A stretch of DNA of 64,000 bases from Agromyces sp. ISL-38 (GCF_018613935.1 NZ_JAGGPF010000009.1:186001-250000), one strand, 5' to 3'; numbered from the stretch's first letter, positions 25,218 to 33,484 are shown. Notes: generated by a model from the letters alone, not told the origin. Program-made: numbers and translations.

Positions 25218-25889
25218 CTAGGCCTCGGCTGGAACCAGGATCTCCTCGGTCCTGAGCGCTCGTCCGGCCACGAGGAACCAGATCGGCGTGCCGACCCAGC
25301 CGACCAAGCCGAGGAACCCGCCGAGGCTGAACACCACCCATTGCATCCACCCGCCCGGAACCAGGAACCCCAGCCCGACGACCGAGACACCGACGAGGAA
25401 CGCGGCGCCCATGAGCACACCCGACTTCGCCGGCAGGCGGGGGACGTCGCCGCGCTTCCCGAGCTTGACGCCGGCTGCAACGAGCCACACGGCCAAGGCC
25501 GCGAGCGCCGCCACCGCTGCAATGGTGGCGGGCACGAAGTCAAGGGCCCGGGCCACGAGGAGGAACGAACCTGCAGCCCCTGCCACCAGGAGCACCACCA
25601 CAACGACGAGCGCGAACCGAGAAGCCGCAGAGCCCCCTAGGCGCCGGTCAAGCTGCACGACGACGGGGATGACGAGCAGGTTGTAGAGCCCGCCGCCGAG
25701 ATCGCTGAGTGGTCCGAAGACACGAGGGCTCGTCGTGATCGGGATCTCGAACGCGTACATGAGGCCGAGCGCAATCGAGGTGATGATCCCGACGAGCCCG
25801 GCCGTGTAGGCGAAGACACCGGCCCGCCGGTCGCCCGCGATGATGACAGACGGCGGCGCCGTCTGTCGGCTGGAGGTTGGCGGGTTCAT
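25218..25889 (-). CDS. hypothetical six- or seven-helix membrane protein
   Basis: The 223-residue protein begins with a 17-residue polar end, then hydrophobic helices (VFAYTAGLVGIITSIALGLMYAF, ALVVVVVLLVAGAAGSFLLVA, IAAVAALAALAVWLVAAG and others). There is no known domain. Its start overlaps the stop of the glycosyltransferase (ATGA), so it is translated with it and may partner it in exporting or anchoring a glycosylated product (inference). Confidence 0.7.
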   Translation of the reverse strand: MNPPTSSRQTAPPSVIIAGDRRAGVFAYTAGLVGIITSIALGLMYAFEIPITTSPRVFGPLSDLGGGLYNLLVIPVVVQLDRRLGGSAASRFALVVVVVLLVAGAAGSFLLVARALDFVPATIAAVAALAALAVWLVAAGVKLGKRGDVPRLPAKSGVLMGAAFLVGVSVVGLGFLVPGGWMQWVVFSLGGFLGLVGWVGTPIWFLVAGRALRTEEILVPAEA

Positions 25890-27190
25890 GTCGACTCCAT
25901 CTGTTGGGGTGCGGCTGCGGGGAAATCCTCGGCGAGCGCCGCCTCGACCAGGCCGAGCGAGTCGTACCCATCGAGGATCCCGCCGATCTCACGCGCCCGC
26001 TCCTGAAGCCCTCGATCGGCGAGTACGCGCGCAACGCCGGCGGCGATGCGTTTGGGAGACGGACGCTCAGTGCGCAGGTCGACCGCGACACCGTTGTAGG
26101 CGAGACGGGCATTGATGTCGTTCTTCCCCTCGCGTGTGCCGGCGAGCAGCAGCGGCACGCGGTACTGCAGCGCGAGCATCACGCTGCCGTGGCCGCCGTT
26201 GCAGACGAAGACATCGGCATGCTGGAAGAGCTGATGGAAGTCGATGAAGTCCTCGACGATCACGGAGGGCAGCGGGTAACGCCGCCGCAACGCCGCCGTG
26301 CCGGAACCGGCGGTGACGGCCACCACCAGCGTGTCTCCTCCGGCGAGCGCCTCGATCGTCGGTGCGATGAGCTTCGACAGGTCGCGGTTGTCGACGGTGC
26401 CTTGCGAAACCACGACCAAAGGCCCGCTCCACGCCGTGATCCGCGGATCGAGTGGGGCCGCGGCATCCGCCCTCTGTGGAAGCAGCGCACCGACGTACAT
26501 CGTGTTCGGCGGGGATTCGGAGCGCGGGAAGTCGGTCTCGGGGACGCCGGCCTGGAAGATGCGGGTAGCCGTCTCCTCGACGACACGGAAGACGTCGCGC
26601 TCCTCGACGGCGGGCAGTCCGGCGACGGCGAACGCGTCGTTGAACGACGTGAGCCCGAGTTTCAGCGAGCCGTACACCAGACGCCAGACGATGCGGTCCC
26701 GCACGCGCCCGATGGGCCCGCGCGCCGGCCGGAGGCCGAAGAAAGGTGGGGGCACGTCGCTTGCGGGGTACACGGATGGACCGGGATTCACCGCGTACAC
26801 GGGCACGTGGAGCGCGCGGGCGACGATGGTCGCGGCGAAGAAGGCCGCGTCGCAGACGAGCAGCTCGAACGGGTACTCGTCTCGGATCTCGCGGATGTCG
26901 AGGAAATGGTCGCGCACGGGTGCCGCGAAGACCTTGTCGAAGTCGAAGGCGAGCCGGTTCGGGCCCCTGAGCTTCGCCCGCTCGGGGTAGAGCTCGCCGA
27001 TGTTCTCGTCGGTCACCTCGATGGCACGCCGATAGGGGAACGCGGTCACGCCGAGGCGTTCGACCTTGTGCACGAAGCTCGGCGCGGTGTACCAGGCCAC
27101 TTCGTGCCCTCGGTCGAGCAGACGGGCCGCCACTCCTGTGAGTGGATTGAAGTGCCCTGAGAAGGGCATGGTCGCTATGAGGATCTTCAT
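25886..27190 (-). CDS. GT1-family glycosyltransferase (MGT/UGT type)
   Basis: The 434-residue protein resembles macrolide and zeaxanthin glycosyltransferases (GT1, GT-B fold). The N-terminal ILIATMPFSGHFNPL carries the family His13 base, and the C-terminal donor-binding region has VCNGGHGSVMLALQYRVPLLL (around residue 330). It would transfer an activated sugar (UDP- or dTDP-linked) to a small lipophilic acceptor. It forms an operon with the membrane protein and is divergent from a TetR regulator over a palindrome, so it is probably induced by a TetR ligand such as its acceptor. Confidence 0.87.
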   Translation of the reverse strand: MKILIATMPFSGHFNPLTGVAARLLDRGHEVAWYTAPSFVHKVERLGVTAFPYRRAIEVTDENIGELYPERAKLRGPNRLAFDFDKVFAAPVRDHFLDIREIRDEYPFELLVCDAAFFAATIVARALHVPVYAVNPGPSVYPASDVPPPFFGLRPARGPIGRVRDRIVWRLVYGSLKLGLTSFNDAFAVAGLPAVEERDVFRVVEETATRIFQAGVPETDFPRSESPPNTMYVGALLPQRADAAAPLDPRITAWSGPLVVVSQGTVDNRDLSKLIAPTIEALAGGDTLVVAVTAGSGTAALRRRYPLPSVIVEDFIDFHQLFQHADVFVCNGGHGSVMLALQYRVPLLLAGTREGKNDINARLAYNGVAVDLRTERPSPKRIAAGVARVLADRGLQERAREIGGILDGYDSLGLVEAALAEDFPAAAPQQMEST

Positions 27191-27233
27191 GTTGCGCCGC
27201 CTCGGGGCTCCGGAAGTATGGCTAGATGCGATT

Positions 27234-27254
27234 ACTAGTGATCACCTCTAGTAG
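27234..27254. promoter_or_regulatory. candidate TetR operator
   Basis: A perfect inverted repeat TACTAG-N9-CTAGTA lies in the 77-bp gap between the divergent glycosyltransferase and tetR genes, 13 bp before the chosen tetR start. Another CTAG stands at 27222-27225. CTAG is rare in this sequence, so three in 30 bp stand out. Placement suits joint repression of both genes. Confidence 0.6.
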
Positions 27255-27267
27255 AGTAGACCTCACC

Positions 27268-27924
27268 ATGACGGCCCACAAGACTCCAGACGCTCCCGCA
27301 CCCCTCAGCCGCAAGGAACGAGCGGGCCGCACTCGCGCGCGCATCCTCACGGCGGCACGCGCAGAGTTCACGGCGAAGGGGTATCACGCCACGACGATGG
27401 CAGCGATCGCCGCCGGGGCCGGCGTGGCCGTTCAGACCGTGTACTTCGTCTTCGGCACCAAACCGGCACTGCTCCAAGAACTGCTCGGCGTCGCCGTGAT
27501 GGGCCAGTCCGACGACGGGCTCCCGGTGCAGCGCCCAGAGGACAGCGACTGGTTCCGAGAGGCACTCGAGTCGAGCGACGGCCGCCATGCCCTGGCATCG
27601 TTCGTGCGCGGGTCGATGCCGGTCTACTCCCGCGCAGCGGCGGTTGCCGAGACGGCGCGCGTGGCCGCGCAGACCGATCCCGATGTCGCCGACGTCTACA
27701 CACAGGCAGAGTCGCGCCGCGTCGAGGAGTTCGGTCGCGTCATCCGTGCCCTCGCCGATCACGACGCCTTGCGCACCGACCTCACGATCGCGCAGGCGAC
27801 GGCCGTGCTCACGACGGAGTTCGGTCCGCAGAGCTATCTCAGCTACACCGCCGGGCACGGATGGACGGATGCCGCGCTGGCCGAGTGGATGTCCGACGCG
27901 CTCGCGCGGCTGCTGCTCCGCTAG
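27268..27924 (+). CDS. TetR/AcrR family transcriptional regulator
   Basis: The 218-residue protein has an N-terminal TetR domain: RILTAARAEFTAKGYHATTMAAIAAGAGVAVQTVYFVFGTK spans about residues 24-64, with recognition helix VAVQTVYFVF. The C-terminal ligand domain is unassigned. The start at 27268 is chosen because the upstream alternative would place the start inside the palindromic operator. It likely represses the divergent glycosyltransferase operon and itself. Confidence 0.88.
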   Translation: MTAHKTPDAPAPLSRKERAGRTRARILTAARAEFTAKGYHATTMAAIAAGAGVAVQTVYFVFGTKPALLQELLGVAVMGQSDDGLPVQRPEDSDWFREALESSDGRHALASFVRGSMPVYSRAAAVAETARVAAQTDPDVADVYTQAESRRVEEFGRVIRALADHDALRTDLTIAQATAVLTTEFGPQSYLSYTAGHGWTDAALAEWMSDALARLLLR

Positions 27925-27970
27925 CTGCCGGCGGAAGCACCCTCCGACCCATGCCCATGGGCTCCGCGGG

Positions 27971-28312
27971 TCAGTGCATCACGGCACGGACCTCCACTTG
28001 CGAGAACGTCGTCTCCTCGAGCCGTCCCGCGATCTCGATCGCCCGGTCGACGCCCTCGACGTCGACGATGTAGAACCCGCCGATCATCTCCTTCGACTCG
28101 GTGAACGGCCCGTCGGTGACGAGCAGGCGGTCGCCGGTGCGTCGCACGACCTTCGCGCCGCTTGGGTTGAGTTCGTTGGAAAGGACGAGCTCGCCGGAAG
28201 CGGTGAGGTCTGCGAACACCTCGCGATGGGCGGCATCCAGCGCCTCCTGGCCATTGGTAGCCAGGTCGTTCCACGCTTCTTCGCTGCCGTAGATCAACAG
28301 CATGTACTGCAT
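27971..28312 (-). CDS. YCII-related domain protein
   Basis: The 113-residue protein begins MQYMLLIYGSEEAW and contains VVRRTGDRLLVTDGPFTESKEMIGGFYIVDVEGVD in two adjacent blocks, the hallmark of the PF03795 subgroup often found beside ECF sigma factors. The start at 28312 follows TTGGAGCACCG. Small ferredoxin-like fold, dehydrochlorinase-related, function unknown. No sigma factor is adjacent here, which is slightly unusual for this subgroup. Confidence 0.87.
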   Translation of the reverse strand: MQYMLLIYGSEEAWNDLATNGQEALDAAHREVFADLTASGELVLSNELNPSGAKVVRRTGDRLLVTDGPFTESKEMIGGFYIVDVEGVDRAIEIAGRLEETTFSQVEVRAVMH

Positions 28313-28384
28313 CGGTGCTCCAATCGATGGGTCGAATCGTCTCTTACACACACGACGAACGGCACGCGCGAATTCGACACCGGG

Positions 28385-29248
28385 TCAACGGGCCTGCTCG
28401 AGTAACCAGTCCATGGCGTCGGGCACGACGTCGAGCACCGAGACGTGCCCGTCGTCGAGCCGCATCCAGAGCCGAGCGTTCGGCAGCCGGCCGAGCATCG
28501 AGACGGCGTGGCTGCGCGGCACCACGCGATCGAGCTCACCCTGCACGAGCAGCACCGGCGCGACGACCGCTCCGAGCTCGAATCCCCACGGCGACGCGAA
28601 GGCGACGTCGTCGTCGATGAGCCCGTCGACGCCGAACGCCTCGGCTCGGTCGACGTCGGCGCCGAGCGACGACCAGGTTCCCTCGAGGGCGGCGAAGTCG
28701 GCCGGCAGGAACTGCTCGGGATCGAACTCGTCGGTCTCGGCGAAGCGCTCGCGCGCGGCGCGACCCTGCACGGCGGCTCGCAGGGCGCCGGGCGAACGCA
28801 TGCCGCCGAACCAGTCGAACTCGTCGGTGTACGGCGCGATGCTCGCGAGCGTCGCGACGCCCGCCACGCGATCGGGAAGCAGCGCGGCACAGGCGAGCGC
28901 GTGCGGCCCGCCACCGGATGCCCCCATCACCACGAACCGGTCGACACCGAACGCATCGGCGACCGCCGCGACATCCGACGCCGCCGATGCGACATCCCGC
29001 CCGGGCCTCGGCGACGAACCGCCGTAGCTCGGCCGCCCATATGAGAGCACGCGGATGCCGCGAGCCGCCGCCGCCTCGAGCACCGGGTCGAGCGGGGCGC
29101 CGGTCTGCGGCGAACCGTGGTGCCAGACGAGCACGAGCCGGGCCGAGGCATCCGGCCCGCCGGCATCCGGCCCACCGGCATCGGGCCCGCTGTCGTACGC
29201 ACGGAGCACTCGCCCGTCATCGAGGCGCACGTCGAGCTCGATCACCAT
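28385..29248 (-). CDS. alpha/beta hydrolase
   Basis: The 287-residue protein has the nucleophile elbow VMGASGGGPHA (Ser111), an oxyanion-hole region LVWHHGSPQTG (40-50), and a C-terminal LDDGHVSVLD with the catalytic His. AAGGAGCAGC precedes the ATG. A short Gly-Pro-Asp-Ala repeat (about 21-34) comes from a 15-bp tandem repeat and probably forms a loop after the first strands. Substrate unknown; esterase or proline-iminopeptidase-like. Confidence 0.82.
   Translation of the reverse strand: MVIELDVRLDDGRVLRAYDSGPDAGGPDAGGPDASARLVLVWHHGSPQTGAPLDPVLEAAAARGIRVLSYGRPSYGGSSPRPGRDVASAASDVAAVADAFGVDRFVVMGASGGGPHALACAALLPDRVAGVATLASIAPYTDEFDWFGGMRSPGALRAAVQGRAARERFAETDEFDPEQFLPADFAALEGTWSSLGADVDRAEAFGVDGLIDDDVAFASPWGFELGAVVAPVLLVQGELDRVVPRSHAVSMLGRLPNARLWMRLDDGHVSVLDVVPDAMDWLLEQAR
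29147..29191. repeat. 15-bp tandem repeat, three units, in the hydrolase gene
   Basis: Three in-frame units GGCATCCGGCCCGCC (29147-29161, 29162-29176, 29177-29191) differ at one to three positions. They encode Gly-Pro-Asp-Ala-Gly repeats near the N-terminus of the hydrolase. Copy number could vary by slippage without changing frame. Two units contain the octamer GGCATCCG. Confidence 0.75.
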
Positions 29249-29321
29249 GCTGCTCCTTGCTCCGTCGAGGACTCCCGCCTGAATCGGGTGCTCGGGATGC
29301 CAGCCTAGGCTGGTGCGAGTG

Positions 29322-30143
29322 ATGAGCGGCTTCTTCTCGGGCGTCGGAATGCTGCTGCGCGGCTTCGGCTTCTGGCGGCGACGGCCGGCGGTCATGCTGC
29401 TCGGGCTCATTCCGGCGGCGATCGTCTTCATCGCCGTGCTCGCCGCGCTCGTCGCCCTCGGACTCAGCCTGCCGGGGCTGACCGACTGGCTCACCCCGTT
29501 CGCCGACGACTGGGACGAGCCGTGGTCGGCTCTCGTGCGCGGGGCGATCGGCGCCATCGTGCTCGCCGCGGCCATCGTGCTCGCGGCCGTGACGTTCACG
29601 GCGCTCACCCTCGCCGTCGGCGACCCGTTCTACGAGCGCATCTGGCGCGCGGTCGAGCTCGAGCTCGGCGGCGAGGTGCCCGAGCAGGGCTCCGGACTGT
29701 GGCGGTCGATCCTCGACTCCGGTCGCCTCATCGCGATCGGACTGCTCGCCGCGATCGTCGTCGTCGCCACGGGGGTCATCCCGATCGTCGGCGCCGTGCT
29801 CGCGCCCACACTCGGCGTCATCCTGTCGGGGCGGCTGCTCGCCATGGAGCTCACGGCACGGGCGTTCGAGGCTCGCGGCATCCGCTCGACCGCCCGGCGT
29901 TCGGTGCTGCGCGGTCGTGGGGCACAACTGCTCGGCTTCGGCGTCGCCACGCAGCTTCTCTTCATGGTGCCGCTTGGCGCGGTGTTCACGATGCCCGCGG
30001 CCGTCGCGGGTTCGACGATGCTCGCCCGGTCGGCACTCGACGCCGCTGCCGCTGCCAGCGGCGCCGGCGCGCGCGCCGGCAGCGCCGGCGGCGCCAGCGC
30101 CGCGCGTGCCGAGCCGACCTCGCCGCCCCCACCACCGCACTAG
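29322..30143 (+). CDS. EI24 domain membrane protein
   Basis: The 273-residue protein has four or five membrane helices and the EI24/CysZ-like features GFWRRRPAVMLLGLIPAAI and VGDPFYERIWRAVE (around 103-116). In E. coli CysZ imports sulfate; other bacterial EI24 proteins are uncharacterised. GTG starts at 29313 and 29319 are alternatives to ATG 29322. The tail after residue 240 is Ala/Gly/Pro rich and low complexity. Confidence 0.8.
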   Translation: MSGFFSGVGMLLRGFGFWRRRPAVMLLGLIPAAIVFIAVLAALVALGLSLPGLTDWLTPFADDWDEPWSALVRGAIGAIVLAAAIVLAAVTFTALTLAVGDPFYERIWRAVELELGGEVPEQGSGLWRSILDSGRLIAIGLLAAIVVVATGVIPIVGAVLAPTLGVILSGRLLAMELTARAFEARGIRSTARRSVLRGRGAQLLGFGVATQLLFMVPLGAVFTMPAAVAGSTMLARSALDAAAAASGAGARAGSAGGASAARAEPTSPPPPPH

Positions 30144-30190
30144 CCGAACACCTGGAGGTTCGGGAAGCGGATCCGGACTTGACCATTATT

Positions 30191-30208
30191 TAGTAAGCGC
30201 GCATACTA
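30191..30208. promoter_or_regulatory. palindromic operator-like site before the SRPBCC-EVE-MarR operon
   Basis: TAGTAAGCGCGCATACTA is a palindrome matching its reverse complement at 16 of 18 positions (perfect TAGTA/TACTA arms). It lies 6 bp before the ATG of the first gene, in a locally AT-rich patch. A MarR regulator is the third gene of the operon, so this is the likely autoregulatory site. Confidence 0.6.
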
Positions 30209-30214
30209 TTTCGT

Positions 30215-30679
30215 ATGACGACGAAGATCCTGGGCAGCGCGACTGCCCGCTCCACCGCCTCGGCCGACGCCTTCTTCGCTCGGTGGGTCGACCACGAAAG
30301 CTGGCCGACGTGGTCACCCGACACCGAGTGGGCACGCGTCGACGGGCCCGTCCGCACCGGCGCCGAGGGCGTGCTGAAGCCCAAGGGCGGCCCCCGCACG
30401 CGCTTCATCGTGAGCGCCTGCGCGTCCGGCCGCGAGTACACCGACACCGCGAGGTTCCCCGGCGCGAGGCTCGTGTTCCAGCATCTCGTCTCGCCAGTGG
30501 CCGACGGCGTGGAGCTCAGCGTGCTCGTCACGATGGACGGCCCGCTCGCCCCGGTCTGGGCCGCGATCATGGGCAGCGGTTTCCGCGACGCCGTGCCAGC
30601 CGACCTCGCGCGGCTCGTCGCGCTCGTCGAGGCGGAGCAGCCCGCGGTCGAGCCTCGGTCAACGGGGGCGGCACCGTGA
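30215..30679 (+). CDS. SRPBCC family protein
   Basis: The 154-residue START/Bet v1-like protein has the N-terminal TARSTASADAFFARWVDHESWPTW and a C-terminal helix VPADLARLVALVEAE, as in polyketide-cyclase/AHSA1-type small-molecule binders. No good Shine-Dalgarno precedes it and the operator-like palindrome ends 6 bp upstream, so translation may be leaderless. First gene of an operon with EVE and MarR (GTGA then ATGA overlaps). Confidence 0.82.
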   Translation: MTTKILGSATARSTASADAFFARWVDHESWPTWSPDTEWARVDGPVRTGAEGVLKPKGGPRTRFIVSACASGREYTDTARFPGARLVFQHLVSPVADGVELSVLVTMDGPLAPVWAAIMGSGFRDAVPADLARLVALVEAEQPAVEPRSTGAAP

Positions 30680-31095
30680 CCGCCTGGCTCGGGGTGGCCT
30701 CCGCCGAGCACGTGCGACGCGGCCTGACCCTCGGCATCGCCCAGATCGGCCACGGCAAGCGCGCCGGCCTCGCGCGCATCAAGCCCGGAGACCTCCTCGC
30801 GTACTACTCGCCGACCGAACGACTCCGCGACGGCGTGCCGCTCAAGCAGTTCACCGCCATCGGGCGAGTCGCCGACGACGTCATCTGGCAGGCCGACGAG
30901 GGCGAGTTCCGCCCGTTCCGGCGCCGCGTGAACTGGGAGGATGTCGCGCCGGTCGACATCGACACCGTCCGCGATCGACTCGCGCTCACGGCGCAGCCGA
31001 ACTGGGGATACCAGTTGCGCCGCGGACTGATACCCCTCACCGACGACGACGCCGCGGTGCTGCTCGACGCGATGCGCTCGGCGCTGCACCGATGA
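30676..31095 (+). CDS. EVE domain protein
   Basis: The 139-residue protein starts at GTG overlapping the previous stop (GTGA). It matches the EVE/PUA-like fold: AWLGVASAEHVRRG at the start, KPGDLLAYYSP, FTAIGRVADDVIWQ, and a WGYQLRRGLIPLT end. EVE domains bind modified bases in DNA or RNA and often sit in restriction or defence contexts. Here the partners are a small-molecule binder and a MarR regulator, so a regulatory or detox role is equally possible. Confidence 0.82.
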   Translation: MTAWLGVASAEHVRRGLTLGIAQIGHGKRAGLARIKPGDLLAYYSPTERLRDGVPLKQFTAIGRVADDVIWQADEGEFRPFRRRVNWEDVAPVDIDTVRDRLALTAQPNWGYQLRRGLIPLTDDDAAVLLDAMRSALHR

Positions 31096-31571
31096 GCGCG
31101 CGCCGACTGGCGAGCGAGTTCGACGACGCGGCTGCGAGCCCCGGCCTGCTGCTCTGGCGGGTGACCAACGCCTGGCAGGCGGCACAACGGGCGGCGCTGG
31201 CGCCGTTCGACCTCACGCACGTGCAATTCGTGCTGCTCGCCTCGCTGACCTGGCTGGATTCCGATAGGGCCGTGACCCAGCGCGAACTCGCCGAACTCGC
31301 CGGCACCGACCCGATGATGACCTCGCAAGTGCTCCGCGCCCTCGAGACGAAGGGGCTCGTCGTTCGAGGGCCGCACCCGCATGACGCACGGGCCCGGGCG
31401 CTCGCGGTCACGGACGCCGGCGCCGAGCTCGCGAACCGCGCCAACGCCGCCGTCGAGGCGACCGACCACGACTACTTCGGGCGATTGGGCGACGACGTCG
31501 CCGGGTTCGCCGATGCGCTCCGCCGGCTCGACGGTCTGCGGTCGTCGTCGCGGCATCCGGAGCCCCGCTAG
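31092..31571 (+). CDS. MarR family transcriptional regulator
   Basis: The 159-residue winged-helix regulator has LTHVQFVLLASLTWL, then QRELAELAGTDPMMTSQVLRALETKGLVVR (about residues 64-93) and the wing HPHDARARALAVTDAG. It overlaps the EVE gene by ATGA, so it is the last gene of a three-gene operon that it probably regulates through the palindrome at 30191-30208. Its TAG stop directly abuts the convergent methyltransferase stop. Confidence 0.88.
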   Translation: MSARRLASEFDDAAASPGLLLWRVTNAWQAAQRAALAPFDLTHVQFVLLASLTWLDSDRAVTQRELAELAGTDPMMTSQVLRALETKGLVVRGPHPHDARARALAVTDAGAELANRANAAVEATDHDYFGRLGDDVAGFADALRRLDGLRSSSRHPEPR

Positions 31572-32162
31572 CTAGCATGCGTCGAGGGGCGCCCGGCCGT
31601 CGAAGAGCAGCATCGGCACCGGCCCGAACGGCATCGACCGCACTCTGAGTCGACGGATGTCGCTGCCGATGAACCCCGCCGCCTCGAGGGCCGGCTCAGG
31701 ATCACGATCCCAGTGGCATCCGTGGCAGAACCGCTTCGAGCACGGCGTCGCGATGAGCTGCACCAGGCGCTTCAGGGTGCCGGGCGGTGCGATCACATGG
31801 TCGACGAGGACGATGCGCCCGCCGGGCACGAGCACGCGACGCAGCTCGGCGAGCGTGGCGTCGACGTCGCCGACCGAGCACAGCACGTAGGTGCCGACGA
31901 CCGCGTCGACCGCGTTGTCGGGCAGCGGGATCGACTCGGCCCGCGCATCGAGCGGAACCGCCGAGTGCTTCCACTCGCGCGCACGCGTGGCGAGCTCGGC
32001 ACGACGCTTGTCGTCGGGCTCGAGGCCGACCCACTCGACATCAGGATGGAACGCACCGAAGTTCTCGCCCTCGCCCGCCCCGATCTCGAGCACCCGCCCG
32101 CGCACGCGCGACACGAACTCGCGCTCGAGCTCGTCGAGCGCATCGTCGTCGATGAGGACCAT
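31572..32162 (-). CDS. class I SAM-dependent methyltransferase
   Basis: The 196-residue protein has SAM-binding motif I VLEIGAGEGENF (24-35), the acidic WVGLEPD after strand 2, and a Methyltransf_11 core (VVGTYVLCSVGDVDATLAELRRVLVPGG). The C-terminal CSKRFCHGCHWDRDPE segment is typical of a phospholipid/menaquinone-like methyltransferase subgroup. Substrate unknown. It is divergent from the dioxygenase gene. Its stop codon (31572-31574) touches that of MarR with no gap. Confidence 0.87.
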   Translation of the reverse strand: MVLIDDDALDELEREFVSRVRGRVLEIGAGEGENFGAFHPDVEWVGLEPDDKRRAELATRAREWKHSAVPLDARAESIPLPDNAVDAVVGTYVLCSVGDVDATLAELRRVLVPGGRIVLVDHVIAPPGTLKRLVQLIATPCSKRFCHGCHWDRDPEPALEAAGFIGSDIRRLRVRSMPFGPVPMLLFDGRAPLDAC

Positions 32163-32309
32163 GCACGCACCGTACCGCGTACGTGAGACTTCCGGCGAGC
32201 GGTCGTCGGATTGCTCACTGCAGGCACATAGGAAGTGCAGAGCAGGCGCAGGGCGCACCGAGAGCAACATGGAGTTGATTCGACTCGACGCCGAACGAGA
32301 GGACTCCCC

Positions 32310-33191
32310 ATGACCAACGACGCAACAGACACCCGGTGGCGCGACGCCGAAGACGAGATCATCGACGAGGAGGACCGCGGGCTCGTCTACGACATCCGCA
32401 CGCTCGTGGACCGCCGGAAGGCGCTCGGCTTGTTCGGCGGCATCGCGGCAACCTCGCTGCTCGCCGCGTGCTCCGCCTCGCCGACGCCGACGGCGAGCGC
32501 GAGCCCGTCGAGCTCGGCATCGGCGTCGGCGACCGCCACGCCCGAGGCCACCGCGTCGTCCGAGCCGCTCACCGAGGTGCCCGACGAGACGGGTGGCCCG
32601 TACCCGGGCGACGGATCGAACGGGGTCGACGTACTCGACGACTCGGGGGTGGTTCGCAGCGACATCCGCTCGAGCTTCGGCTCGTCGACGACCACGGCAC
32701 CCGGCGTGCCGCTGAACATCAACCTCACGGTGCGCGAGGCGGCCACCGGCAACGCGATGGCAGGCGCCGCCGTGTACCTCTGGCACTGCAACCGCGACGG
32801 CGACTACTCGCTTTACAGCTCGGGAGTCGAGAACGAGAACTACCTGCGCGGCGTGCAGGAGGCCGACGCGACCGGAACCGTGAGCTTCACGTCGATCTTC
32901 CCGGCCGCGTACGCCGGCCGGTGGCCGCACATCCACTTCGAGGTCTACTCGGATGTCGCGACCGCAGTGGCATCGGGTCCGATCGTGAAGACGTCGCAGA
33001 TCGCGCTGCCGAAGGAGGCCTGCGACGCGGTCTACGCCACGTCTGGCTACGAGCAGAGCGTGCGCAACATGAACTCGACGAGCCTCGCGTCGGACAACGT
33101 CTTCGGCGAAGACGGCGGCATCCACCAGATCGCGAGCATGTCGGGGTCGGCGTCGGCCGGTTACACCGCGGCGCTCACGATCGGCGTGTGA
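32310..33191 (+). CDS. secreted intradiol ring-cleavage dioxygenase-like lipoprotein
   Basis: The 293-residue protein has a twin-arginine-type N-region DRRKALGLF (34-42) leading into a lipobox LLAA-C (Cys54), then a 35-residue Ser/Thr/Ala linker. The catalytic domain keeps the Fe(III) ligands of protocatechuate dioxygenases: Tyr166 (RDGDYS), Tyr201 (AAYAGRWPH), His207 and His209 (HIHFEV). The protein is probably folded and exported by Tat, then lipid-anchored, acting on catechol-like aromatics outside the cell. The true substrate is unknown; secreted homologues are widespread in actinobacteria. RBS GAGAGGA. Confidence 0.88.
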   Translation: MTNDATDTRWRDAEDEIIDEEDRGLVYDIRTLVDRRKALGLFGGIAATSLLAACSASPTPTASASPSSSASASATATPEATASSEPLTEVPDETGGPYPGDGSNGVDVLDDSGVVRSDIRSSFGSSTTTAPGVPLNINLTVREAATGNAMAGAAVYLWHCNRDGDYSLYSSGVENENYLRGVQEADATGTVSFTSIFPAAYAGRWPHIHFEVYSDVATAVASGPIVKTSQIALPKEACDAVYATSGYEQSVRNMNSTSLASDNVFGEDGGIHQIASMSGSASAGYTAALTIGV

Positions 33192-33247
33192 GCGGGCCGG
33201 GTGCCGCCACGCGGCATCCGCCGGTCACGACGTCGTCGTGACTCCAT

Positions 33248-33261
33248 GGGACTTTGGTCCC
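33248..33261. promoter_or_regulatory. DosR-type regulatory box
   Basis: GGGAC-TTTG-GTCCC is a perfect inverted repeat. It matches the core of the mycobacterial DosR (hypoxia/NO response) consensus GGGACTWWAGTCCC at 13 of 14 positions. It lies 57 bp after the dioxygenase stop, in a gene-free stretch. A CATACG hexamer about 30 bp downstream could serve as a -10. The regulated transcript would include the structured leader and small peptide gene that follow. Confidence 0.55.
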
Positions 33262-33484
33262 CCACAGAGCTTGTGCGACCCGTGAATGTGTCATACGGAT
33301 GCTTCTCGGACCCGACCGACTGCATCGGAAGGTGAGATGTCGGCGGCTCGATTGGGGGCAGCCGAGCCGGCCGCCTCAGCTGATCGGGCGGCAGGTGCCA
33401 TGAGGGCGCCTGCCGCCCGCTTCCCGACTCAGCGAGGCAAGCCGAACGCCGCAGGCATCCCCTGAGTGAAAGGACGACGGGATC
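33262..33484 (+). promoter_or_regulatory. structured leader RNA (unknown class) before a small peptide gene
   Basis: This gene-free stretch carries three ordered stems. Stem A is CGGCTCG/CGAGCCG (33344-33350 with 33363-33369). Stem B has 15 bp including one G-U pair and a 5-nt loop (33385-33399 with 33405-33419). Stem C is ACTCAG/CTGAGT (33427-33432 with 33462-33467). The right arm of C runs directly into the Shine-Dalgarno GAAAGGA of the 52-residue gene. The arrangement fits a cis-acting leader or a small RNA. I do not recognise its class. Confidence 0.45.

Noticed and set aside
33246..33335. 29-residue open frame starting MGLWSPTELV on top of the DosR-type box
   Set aside because: Its ATG lies just before the regulatory palindrome, so the transcript would start downstream of it; no Shine-Dalgarno.
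33338..33466. Open frame of about 41 residues (MSAARLGAAE) in the structured leader
   Set aside because: It runs through all three stems, is Ala-rich noise and has only a weak ribosome site; kept as leader.
33262..33484. ydaO/c-di-AMP or another known riboswitch
   Set aside because: The conserved blocks I know for that class (such as GGGGTGAAT and CAGCTAACC) are missing, so only a structured leader of unknown class is claimed.
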